From: Nonomuraea turcica
GTDB lineage: Bacteria > Actinomycetota > Actinomycetes > Streptosporangiales > Streptosporangiaceae
Direction of reading: 5' to 3'
DNA length: 64,000 nt
Assembly (NCBI RefSeq): GCF_030718205.1
Contig: NZ_JAUZQF010000027.1
Span: 95,475-159,474 of the forward strand
In this document: positions 57,596 to 64,000 of the stretch, one piece after another
Numbering within the stretch: the first letter of the stretch is position 1
Layout of the letters: every line of letters begins with the position of its first letter
Position numbers and translations under genes: made by a program
The notes under the pieces: generated by a model
What the model saw: the letters and a program-made list of their open reading frames with translations, nothing else
Told to the model about the DNA's origin: nothing
Databases searched by the model: none

Positions 57596-58363
57596 ATGAG
57601 CATGGAGCCCCAGCTGGTCAAGTCCGCCGAGCGGACGGTACGCATCCTGGAAGTCCTGGCCGAGTCGCACGACACGTTGACGCTGTCGGAGCTCCAGCAG
57701 CGCACCGGGTTCCCGCGCAGCAGCCTGCACGCCCTCATGCGCACGCTGGTCGAGCTCAACTGGGTCGAGACCGACTCCGGCAGGTCCGCGTTCGGGATCG
57801 GGCCGCACGCGCTGCTGACCGGCACCGCATACCTGGACAAGGATCCCGCGCTGCCGTTCGCGCAGGAGATGCTGGAGGACCTGCGGGACGAGATCGGGCG
57901 TACGGTGCACTTCGCCCGCAGGGACGGCGCGCACGTGCTCTACCTGGCGACCAGGGAGTCGCGCGAGGCCGCGCACGTGATCCCCAGGGTGGGCCGGCGG
58001 CTGCCCGCCCACGTCACGGCGCTCGGCCAGGTGCTGCTCGCCCAGCTCACCGACGACGAGGTCGTGGCGCTGCTGCCCGAGCCGCTGGTGTCGCTCACCG
58101 AGCACACGATCACCGACCTGGCCAAGCTCACCGGCGAGCTGGACCAGGTCCGCACCAGGGGCTGGTCCTACGAGCGCGAGCAGGGCACGCCCGGCGTGGC
58201 CTGCGTGGCCGTGGCGGTCGACTACCGCATCCCGGCCACGGACGCGATCAGCTGCTCCATGCCTGCCGGTCTCCCGCCCGCCGACGTCGAGCGGATCACC
58301 GAAGCGGTGATCAAACACACCCGCAAGCTGGCTGCCACTCTGCGCAGGGAGGGCATCCGCTAG
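57596..58363 (+). CDS. IclR family transcriptional regulator
   Basis: Regulator of 255 residues. The N-terminal winged helix-turn-helix reads LTLSELQQRTGFPRSSLHALMRTL, and the GAF-like effector domain includes HFARRDGAHVLYLATRES, HVTALGQVLLAQL and the family-typical GWSYEREQGTPGVACVAVAV (in outline). ATG 57596 is used; ATG 57602 is two codons later. It is downstream of the importer and upstream of kdgD, with its own palindrome, and the same palindrome occurs at two other promoters in the cluster, so it is the probable pathway regulator. Confidence 0.9.
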   Translation: MSMEPQLVKSAERTVRILEVLAESHDTLTLSELQQRTGFPRSSLHALMRTLVELNWVETDSGRSAFGIGPHALLTGTAYLDKDPALPFAQEMLEDLRDEIGRTVHFARRDGAHVLYLATRESREAAHVIPRVGRRLPAHVTALGQVLLAQLTDDEVVALLPEPLVSLTEHTITDLAKLTGELDQVRTRGWSYEREQGTPGVACVAVAVDYRIPATDAISCSMPAGLPPADVERITEAVIKHTRKLAATLRREGIR

Positions 58364-58375
58364 AAAGGACTGCTG

Positions 58376-59281
58376 ATGCGGCTAGATGGTGTTCTCTTCT
58401 TTCCGGTGACCCCCTTCGGGGCCGATGGGGAGCTGGCCGAACCGGTGCTCGCCCGCCACGTCGCCGACGGGGTCGCGGCCGGGGCGGGAGGAGTGTTCAC
58501 CGCGTGCGGCACCGGTGAGTTCAACGCCCTCGATCTCGGCGAATACAGCCGGGTGGTGGCCACGGCCGTCGCCGCCACCGAGGGGCGCGCCCCCGTCTTC
58601 GCCGGGGCCGGCGGCACGTTGCCCGCCTCCAAGGCGATCGCCCGCGCTGCTGCCGCCCAGGGCGCCGACGGGCTGCTGCTGATGCCTCCCTACCTGGTCA
58701 CCGGCCCCGCCTCTGGCCTGGTCCGGTACGTGCGGGAGGTGGCCGAGACGGTGGCGCTGCCGATCATCGTCTATCAGCGGGGGACCGCACGCTTCACGCC
58801 CGAGGCCGTGGCGTCGCTGGCGCAGCTGCCCAACGTCGTGGGCTTCAAGGACGGGCTCGGCGACTTCGACCTGCTGCAGCGCATCATCCTGACCGTCCGG
58901 CAGTCCACCGACCAGGAGTTCACCTTCTTCAACGGCCTGCCGACCGCCGAGTTCACCGTGCCCGCGTACCGGGGGATCGGGGTGAGCCTGTATTCGAGCG
59001 CGGTGTTCGCGTTCGCGCCCGAGATCGCCCTCGCTTTCTACAAGGCCGTGACCGGCGGGGACGAGGTGCTGGTGCAGCGGTTGCTCACCGGGTTCTATCT
59101 GCCGCTGGTGGAGCTGCGGGACACCGTGCCCGGTTATGCGGTCTCGCTGGTGAAGGCAGGGGTGCGGCTGCGCGGGCTGGACGTCGGGGGTGTGCGGGCG
59201 CCGCTCATGGATCCGTCGCCTGAGCATGTGGCGGTGCTGGAGCGGCTCATCGCCACCGGGCTGGAAATCGCCGGGGCCTGA
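58376..59281 (+). CDS. kdgD: 5-dehydro-4-deoxyglucarate dehydratase (DHDPS superfamily)
   Basis: Decarboxylating dehydratase that turns 5-keto-4-deoxyglucarate into 2,5-dioxovalerate, 301 residues. FFPVTPFGADGEL opens the barrel, the substrate loop is GTGEFNALDLGEY, Tyr133 lies in VYQRGTA and the Schiff-base Lys158 in VGFKDGLGD; GFKDG.GD and GTGEF distinguish this branch from dihydrodipicolinate synthase. It starts 12 bases after the IclR gene. The last 20 codons form the first copy of a 58-bp tandem duplication, and the stop codon arises from the frame shift into the second copy. Confidence 0.9.
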   Translation: MRLDGVLFFPVTPFGADGELAEPVLARHVADGVAAGAGGVFTACGTGEFNALDLGEYSRVVATAVAATEGRAPVFAGAGGTLPASKAIARAAAAQGADGLLLMPPYLVTGPASGLVRYVREVAETVALPIIVYQRGTARFTPEAVASLAQLPNVVGFKDGLGDFDLLQRIILTVRQSTDQEFTFFNGLPTAEFTVPAYRGIGVSLYSSAVFAFAPEIALAFYKAVTGGDEVLVQRLLTGFYLPLVELRDTVPGYAVSLVKAGVRLRGLDVGGVRAPLMDPSPEHVAVLERLIATGLEIAGA

Positions 59282-59334
59282 GCAGGTCGCGGCGCAGGAG
59301 CGGCTCATCGCCACCGGGCTGGAAATCGCCGAAG
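59219..59334 (+). repeat. 58-bp tandem duplication at the 3' end of kdgD
   Basis: Copies at 59219-59276 and 59277-59334 match at 52 of 58 positions, including a 35-base identical core. Because 58 is not a multiple of three, the second copy is read in another frame, and its opening CCTGAGC provides the kdgD stop codon. Confidence 0.88.
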
Positions 59335-59346
59335 CCTGGCGATGCG

Positions 59347-59376
59347 CCTGGAGGCGGCATCGACGCCGCCTCCAGG
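59347..59376. terminator. Bidirectional terminator between kdgD and the aldehyde dehydrogenase
   Basis: Perfect 12-bp stem (CCTGGAGGCGGC and GCCGCCTCCAGG) with a six-base loop, placed between two convergent genes. Confidence 0.8.
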
Positions 59377-59386
59377 CCTACGCGCT

Positions 59387-60856
59387 TCACACCTGCAGAC
59401 GCCCATCCACCCGTCGCGGAATGGAGAGCGGGTTGTCATCCTTCAGCTCGTCCGGCAGCAGCGCCCCCGGCCAGTCCTGGTATGCGGTCGGCGCCAGCCA
59501 GCGGTCGATGGCCGTGGCCCCGACGGAGGTGTGCGTCGTCGTGGCGGCAGGCCAGGGGCCTCCGTGCTGCATCGCCCAGCACACGGCCACACCGGTCGGC
59601 CACCCGTTCCAGATGAGCCGCCCGGCCCTCCTCCCGAGCACCTCCACGACCTCACCGGCCTCGTCGGTGTCGGTGCCGTGGACGGTGGCGGTCAGCGAGC
59701 CGTCCAGCCGCTCGAGCACGGGCCGTAGATCGGAAATTTCCCGATATGTCACCACGATCGACGCAGGCCCGAAGCACTCCTCGCCGATGTGCGGCAGCTT
59801 CCCGGCGAAGGTGTCCAGATCCGTGGTGAACACCTTCGGCGTGACCGCCCAGGCGCCCTCGCCCGGCTTGCCCTCGGCCAGCAGCTGCAGTTCGCCGAGC
59901 CGTTCGACCCCGCCCAGATACCCGTCCCTGATCCGCTCGGCCAGCATGGGCCCGCCGCTGGTCCCCTCGACGGCCTCCACCAGGGCCTTGCGCAGCTCGT
60001 CGCCCTCGGGCACGAACATGAGCCCGGGATTCGTGCAGAACTGCCCGACTCCCAGCGTCAGCGACCCCGCGAAACCGGCGGCCACGCCCTCCACCGGCGC
60101 CGACGGCAGCACGACCACGGGGTTGACGCTGCCCAGCTCGCCGAAGAAGGGGATCGGCACCTCCCGCTCGTCGATCAGCTTCTGGATCGCCTTCCCGCCG
60201 GCCACGGACCCGGTGAACCCGGCCGCGACCACCGACGGGTGCTGCACCAGGTCGATGCCCGCCTGCATGCCCTGCACGAGGCCCAGCAGGTCCGGGTACG
60301 GGAGCGCGTCCCGCACGATCTTCGCGACCCGCTCGGAGGTGTTCGGATGACCGGGATGCGCCTTGACGACCACCGGGCAGCCCGCGGCCAGCGCGGAGGC
60401 GGTGTCGCCGCCGGCCACGGAGAACGCGAACGGGAAGTTGCTGGCCGAGAACACGGCGACCACACCGGACAGCGGGTGCTTCATGCGCCGCACGTCGGGC
60501 CGGGGCGGCGTGAGCGACGGGTCGGCGTGGTCGATGATGGCCTCGACGTACGCGCCGTCCCTGAGGACCTGGGCGAAGAGCCTGAACTGGCCGGCGGTGC
60601 GGGCGACCTCGCCGCGCAGGCGTACCTCGCCGAGAGCCGTCTCCTCGTCGGCGAGCTGCCACAGCTCGTCCACGTGCGCGGCCAGGGCGTCGGCGACCGC
60701 CTCGAGCGCGATCGCGCGCTCGGCCGCCGGCGTCGACCGCCAGGCCTGGCCGGCCGCGGCCGCGGCAGAAACGACCATGTCGACCCCGGCGCTGTCGGTC
60801 TCTTGCAGGGCGGCGCCCACCGTCTCGCCGGTCCTGGGGTCGTGTCCGTAGATCAT
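59387..60856 (-). CDS. Aldehyde dehydrogenase, probable 2,5-dioxovalerate dehydrogenase
   Basis: NAD(P)-dependent enzyme of 489 residues. Catalytic Cys lies in GQFCTNPG, the general-base Glu in FFGELGS, and the Asn in SASNFPFAF. The group that oxidises 2-oxoglutarate semialdehyde shows the same VFSASNFPFAFSVAGGDTASALA region and RPDVRRMKHPLG-like start (in outline). It would convert the KdgD product to 2-oxoglutarate. It converges on kdgD and diverges from the glucarate dehydratase gene, sharing IclR operator C in the 104-bp gap. Confidence 0.87.
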   Translation of the reverse strand: MIYGHDPRTGETVGAALQETDSAGVDMVVSAAAAAGQAWRSTPAAERAIALEAVADALAAHVDELWQLADEETALGEVRLRGEVARTAGQFRLFAQVLRDGAYVEAIIDHADPSLTPPRPDVRRMKHPLSGVVAVFSASNFPFAFSVAGGDTASALAAGCPVVVKAHPGHPNTSERVAKIVRDALPYPDLLGLVQGMQAGIDLVQHPSVVAAGFTGSVAGGKAIQKLIDEREVPIPFFGELGSVNPVVVLPSAPVEGVAAGFAGSLTLGVGQFCTNPGLMFVPEGDELRKALVEAVEGTSGGPMLAERIRDGYLGGVERLGELQLLAEGKPGEGAWAVTPKVFTTDLDTFAGKLPHIGEECFGPASIVVTYREISDLRPVLERLDGSLTATVHGTDTDEAGEVVEVLGRRAGRLIWNGWPTGVAVCWAMQHGGPWPAATTTHTSVGATAIDRWLAPTAYQDWPGALLPDELKDDNPLSIPRRVDGRLQV

Positions 60857-60935
60857 CGAATGGCCCTTCGGAGTCTTGACACTTCTTCAGCCTGATTCTT
60901 ACAGTTTTGGCAACTTGTCCACAAATCTGGCTATT

Positions 60936-60951
60936 GTTCACATATATGGAC
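60936..60951. promoter_or_regulatory. IclR operator C, between the aldehyde dehydrogenase and glucarate dehydratase genes
   Basis: GTTCACATATATGGAC; its reverse complement is GTCCATATATGTGAAC, matching sites A and B. It ends nine bases before the dehydratase start, close enough to block initiation, and is 79 bases from the dehydrogenase start. Confidence 0.75.
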
Positions 60952-60960
60952 GGCGGTCGT

Positions 60961-62217
60961 ATGATCATCAGGGAGATCCGCGTCACACCCGTTGCCTTCC
61001 GGGATCCGCCCCTTCTTAACGCCGCCGGGGTCCACGAGCCGTGGGCCCTCCGTACCATTGTCGAGGTCGTCACAGACGAGGGCCTGACCGGCCTCGGTGA
61101 GACGTACGGCGATCTCGAGCACCTCGGCAGGGTGCGTGAGTGCGCGCAGGCCCTCATCGGGCTCGACATGCACGCCGTGAACACGATGTACGCGCGGATC
61201 AACGCGCTCGTGGGTGACGTGGTGACCGATCTGCACGGCCTGACCGGCGTCGCCACCAAGGAGAAGAGCGTCGACCGGGTCTTCGCCGCCTTCGAGGTGG
61301 CCTGCCTGGACATTCGCGGCAAGGCGGCCGGCGTGCCGGTCGTCGACCTGCTCGGCGGCCGGGTCAGGGACGCGGTGCCGTACAGCGCGTACCTCTTCTA
61401 CAAGTGGGCCGGCCACCCGGGCGAGGAGCCGGACAGATTCGGCGCGGCACTGGACGAGGCGGGCGTTGTCGAGCAGGCCGCGCTCCTGATCAAGGAGTAT
61501 GGCTTCAAGTCGATCAAGCTCAAGGGCGGCGTCTTCCCGCCCGACCAGGAGATCGCCGCGACCAAGGCCCTGCACGAGGCGTTCCCCGGCGTGCCGCTCC
61601 GCCTGGACCCCAACGCCGCCTGGTCGGTCGAGACCTCGATCCGGGTCGGCCGCGAGCTCGAAGGCACCCTCCAGTACCTGGAGGACCCGACGCCCGGCAT
61701 TCCCGGCATGTCCGAGGTCGCCGCCGCCGTCCCCATGCCCCTCGCCACGAACATGTGCGTGGTCACCCCCGAACACGTGCCACCCGCCATCACCTCCCGC
61801 GCGATCGGGGTCCTCCTCCTGGACCACCACTACTGGGGCGGACTCGTACGTTCCGCGCATATCGCCACCCTCTGCGACACCTTCGGGCTGTCGCTGTCCA
61901 TGCACTCCAACTCCCACCTCGGCATCAGCCTGGCCGCCATGACCCACCTGGCCGCCGCCACCCCGAACCTCACCTTCGCCTGCGACACCCACACCCCGTG
62001 GCAGGACGGGCAGGACGTGGTCGTGCCGGGCAGCCTCCGCTTCACCGACGGGGCCGTCCCCGTCCCCAGCGGCCCCGGCCTGGGCGTGGAGCTCGACCGG
62101 GACGCGCTGGCCCGCATGCACGAGCAGTATCAGAAGTGCGGAATCGTGGCGCGTGACGACACGACGTACATGCAGCGGTTCGAGCCTGGCTTCACGGCGG
62201 CGAGGCCGCGGTGGTGA
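60961..62217 (+). CDS. gudD: Glucarate/galactarate dehydratase-like enolase superfamily protein
   Basis: Mg-dependent acid-sugar dehydratase, 418 residues from ATG 60961 (MIIREIRVTPVAFRDPPLLNAAG start is like GudD). Catalytic elements are the KLKGG lysine pair on strand 2, LDPNAAW, EDP on strand 4, an intervening ATNMCV and the His in MHSNSHLGIS. These fit the glucarate dehydratase subgroup, which makes 5-keto-4-deoxyglucarate. No good ribosome site was found, and ATG 60946 lies inside the operator. It is divergent from the aldehyde dehydrogenase gene. Confidence 0.88.
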   Translation: MIIREIRVTPVAFRDPPLLNAAGVHEPWALRTIVEVVTDEGLTGLGETYGDLEHLGRVRECAQALIGLDMHAVNTMYARINALVGDVVTDLHGLTGVATKEKSVDRVFAAFEVACLDIRGKAAGVPVVDLLGGRVRDAVPYSAYLFYKWAGHPGEEPDRFGAALDEAGVVEQAALLIKEYGFKSIKLKGGVFPPDQEIAATKALHEAFPGVPLRLDPNAAWSVETSIRVGRELEGTLQYLEDPTPGIPGMSEVAAAVPMPLATNMCVVTPEHVPPAITSRAIGVLLLDHHYWGGLVRSAHIATLCDTFGLSLSMHSNSHLGISLAAMTHLAAATPNLTFACDTHTPWQDGQDVVVPGSLRFTDGAVPVPSGPGLGVELDRDALARMHEQYQKCGIVARDDTTYMQRFEPGFTAARPRW

Positions 62218-62288
62218 CCCCTGTTTCGTCTCACTGAGCCCCGTCCGATGAACGCCACACCCGGCCCGTCCAGCAGGAGACCGCTCCG

Positions 62289-63422
62289 ATGAACATCGCC
62301 TACGTCTACCCCTGGGACGTCGTCGGCGACCCTTCCGCCCCTGAGCGCCTGGCCGCGCTGGGCGTGGACGCGGTCGCCCTGGCGGCCAGCTACCACTCCA
62401 CCCGGGCCGCCACGCCGTACCATCCGTCCCATCGCGTCCTGGACGTGCCCTATCCGGCCTTCTACCTCCCGGTACGCCCGTCCGCCTGGGACCGCCTCGT
62501 CCCGGCCGCTCCCACGTGGACCCCCGCCGACGCCTACCTCCAGGCCAGGGACGCGCTGAAGGCGGTCGGCCTCCCCGTCCACGCCTGGACCGTCCTCACC
62601 CACAACTCCCACCTGGGCGCCGCCCATCCTGACCTGGTCGTACGCAACGCCTTCGGCGACCCGTACCCGTACGCACTGTGCCCGGCCCACGAGGACGTCA
62701 TCGAGTACTGCGAACGCCTCGTCCAGGAGATCCTGACGGTCGGCGAGCCGGACGGCCTGATCCTGGAAGCCTGTGGCCCGCTGGGGTTTGGCCATCAGAG
62801 CGTGCACGAGAAGACCTCCGGAGCGGACTGGACCTCCGTGGACGCGGACCTGCTGTCCCTGTGCTTCTGTGCGGCCTGCGCCTCCCGCTACCCCGAATCC
62901 ACGAGGGCCCGCGTCCGCGCGGCGATAGACCGCACGGGCGACACGTCGGCCCCCCAACCCACCACCGTCGAGGAGGCCCTCGGCCCGGTGGCGGACGAGG
63001 TCCGCGCCATCCGCGTAGGCCTGGCCACCTCCCTCAGGGAACGTCTGATCGCCGTATCCAGAAGGACCGCCCCGAACGTCCCCATCACCCTGCACGCCAA
63101 CCCGGACCCGTGGGCAGCCGGCGCCTTCGCCCCGCTCCCCGCGGGCGAGCCGGGAGCGGACGTGCTCGTGGCCAACTGCTGGGGCGACCCGTCCACGGAC
63201 GCCACCCGACTCACCCGCCTGACGGAGCTGTCCCGTGCGGGCCAGCGAGTAGGCGCCTATGTCCTCGCCCTCCCACCCCGCCCCGCCGACGCCGCCGTCC
63301 TGGCCGACCACCTGCGGACGTACGCGAAGGCAGGCGCGACCGAGTTCCACCTCTACCACGCCGGCCTCGCCTCCCGAGAACGCTTGACCGCCCTCGCGGA
63401 GGCCCTTCGCCAGACCACTTAG
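62289..63422 (+). CDS. Putative TIM-barrel hydrolase-like protein, unknown function
   Basis: Cytoplasmic protein of 377 residues without a signal peptide. AGGAG precedes the ATG. The order of strands and helices (YVYPWDVV, VDAVALAASYHS, VHAWTVLTHNSHLG, DGLILEACG) suggests a TIM barrel, and the CFCAACASRYPE segment is like the Cys-rich loop of uncharacterised glycoside-hydrolase-like proteins. No catalytic residue can be assigned. It follows gudD by 71 bases in the same direction, so it may belong to the sugar-acid pathway, for instance on a lactone or glycoside step that no other gene here explains. Confidence 0.65.
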   Translation: MNIAYVYPWDVVGDPSAPERLAALGVDAVALAASYHSTRAATPYHPSHRVLDVPYPAFYLPVRPSAWDRLVPAAPTWTPADAYLQARDALKAVGLPVHAWTVLTHNSHLGAAHPDLVVRNAFGDPYPYALCPAHEDVIEYCERLVQEILTVGEPDGLILEACGPLGFGHQSVHEKTSGADWTSVDADLLSLCFCAACASRYPESTRARVRAAIDRTGDTSAPQPTTVEEALGPVADEVRAIRVGLATSLRERLIAVSRRTAPNVPITLHANPDPWAAGAFAPLPAGEPGADVLVANCWGDPSTDATRLTRLTELSRAGQRVGAYVLALPPRPADAAVLADHLRTYAKAGATEFHLYHAGLASRERLTALAEALRQTT

Positions 63423-63451
63423 TCGGCGGAGTTTGGGGAGAGCGCCCAATG

Positions 63452-63478
63452 TGAGCCCCGGCACGGATCCGGGGCTCA
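63452..63478 (+). terminator. Hairpin terminator after the TIM-barrel gene
   Basis: Perfect 10-bp stem TGAGCCCCGG / CCGGGGCTCA with a seven-base loop, 30 bases after the stop codon. Confidence 0.75.
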
Positions 63479-64000
63479 AGCCGGGTCCTCCACGCGGCTT
63501 TCCCTCTCGCCAGCGACCCAGCTCTCGTCGTAGATCGTGCAGGTTGCGCCTCAGGGCCTCGATCCTCCCGATCGTGTCAGGTCGAGTCGAGTTGACACGC
63601 CCCGTCTGTCCGGCGGCGAAGGCCCGCGACGTCGTCGCCGTCGAGAACCAGCGGCACACGGGGCCGGGTGCGATTTTCTCCCCCGCCCCATGCATACCAC
63701 CGATCAGGACATCCCCACATGCCCCGCTCCGACCGTCTTGTCCTGGAGAGGAAAACCACCCCTGGTGAGGTAAAAGTTCCACTTGCTCGCTGGGGTCACG
63801 CGACCACCAAGCTGTGACGAAAACACACCGCCGACGCCCCAACGACCGATGCGACCCGGTGGCTACGCTTCTAAGCTTGTTCTTTATCCTCCGGATTGTT
63901 GTGCTGAGCGGGGTTTGATCGTTTCGGGGACAGCAAGACGGCCTTGAGTGATCATGTGCGGTGTCGAGTCGCTAGTGATCGCTACAAGGCCGTGAGGGTG
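63479..64000. other. Right-end region, mostly non-coding, possible gene start at the edge
   Basis: No frame with actinobacterial codon bias was found to about 63940. The last 130 bases are less GC-rich. ACGGCCTTG (63938-63946) and CAAGGCCGT (63985-63993) form a nine-base inverted repeat. A frame open from GTG 63956 to the edge reads VRCRVASDRYKAVRV, which could be the start of a protein, possibly a TnpB-like one, but too little is visible to say. Confidence 0.3.

Noticed and set aside
62130..63842. Minus-strand frame opposite the gudD end and TIM-barrel gene (570 residues)
   Set aside because: Gly/Arg-rich shadow of the plus-strand genes; no motif and no ribosome site.
63433..63842. Short frames on both strands after the TIM-barrel gene as coding sequences
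   Set aside because: Their translations are Pro/Arg/Ser-rich, lack ribosome sites and overlap a clear terminator hairpin.

Overview
The window is high-GC actinobacterial chromosome. GTG starts are common, ATGA/GTGA stop-start overlaps are frequent, and third codon positions are almost always G or C. The order of the housekeeping genes (gluCD, rny, recX, recA, a DUF3046 gene and lhr at one end; nei, clgR, pncC, pgsA, rimO, a RodZ-like gene and ftsK further on) is the recA-ftsK neighbourhood of filamentous actinomycetes. I infer a Streptosporangiales member (Nonomuraea-like); the family is a guess. I found no rRNA, tRNA, CRISPR array, prophage or complete insertion sequence.

Layout. 1-2481: end of a polar amino-acid (glutamate-type) ABC importer plus a separate solute-binding lipoprotein. 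2531-4372: an S9 peptidase. 4401-10376: rny, recX and recA, with recA preceded by both a PafBC-type promoter and a LexA box, then small conserved genes and a VOC protein. 10466-15289: the giant helicase lhr. 15389-36064: about 20 kb of accessory genes lying between lhr and nei, which are neighbours in some other actinobacteria. These include a TetR/SnoaL-like pair, a GntR-controlled peptide importer with a gamma-glutamyltransferase and a TSUP exporter, a VanX-like dipeptidase, a sugar ABC importer plus GH3 hexosaminidase flanked by two paralogous ROK repressors, an Rrf2 regulator and a membrane SpoIIE-type phosphatase that seems to start at ATT. 36065-43548: nei and the clgR-pncC-pgsA-rimO-rodZ-ftsK run. 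43698-51528: a signalling block with a tyrosine phosphatase, a response regulator, a soluble hybrid histidine kinase carrying six 276-bp tandem HAMP repeats, and a divergent five-domain SpoIIE phosphatase. 51518-63422: a sugar-acid catabolic region. 63423-64000: non-coding, with a possible gene beginning at the right edge.

The most coherent system is the 51.5-62.2 kb block. It encodes a mutarotase, a uronate dehydrogenase, a sugar ABC importer, an IclR regulator, a 5-dehydro-4-deoxyglucarate dehydratase, an aldehyde dehydrogenase of the 2,5-dioxovalerate type and a glucarate-dehydratase-like enolase. Together these form an oxidative route from hexuronate through aldarate to 2-oxoglutarate. 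Three near-identical 16-bp palindromes (consensus GTCCAYRTATRTGRAC) precede the binding-protein gene, the IclR gene and the aldehyde dehydrogenase/glucarate dehydratase pair, and I predict they are the IclR operators. Other predicted operators in the window belong to a TetR, a GntR, a ROK and a LacI regulator, so most catabolic modules carry a visible local control site.
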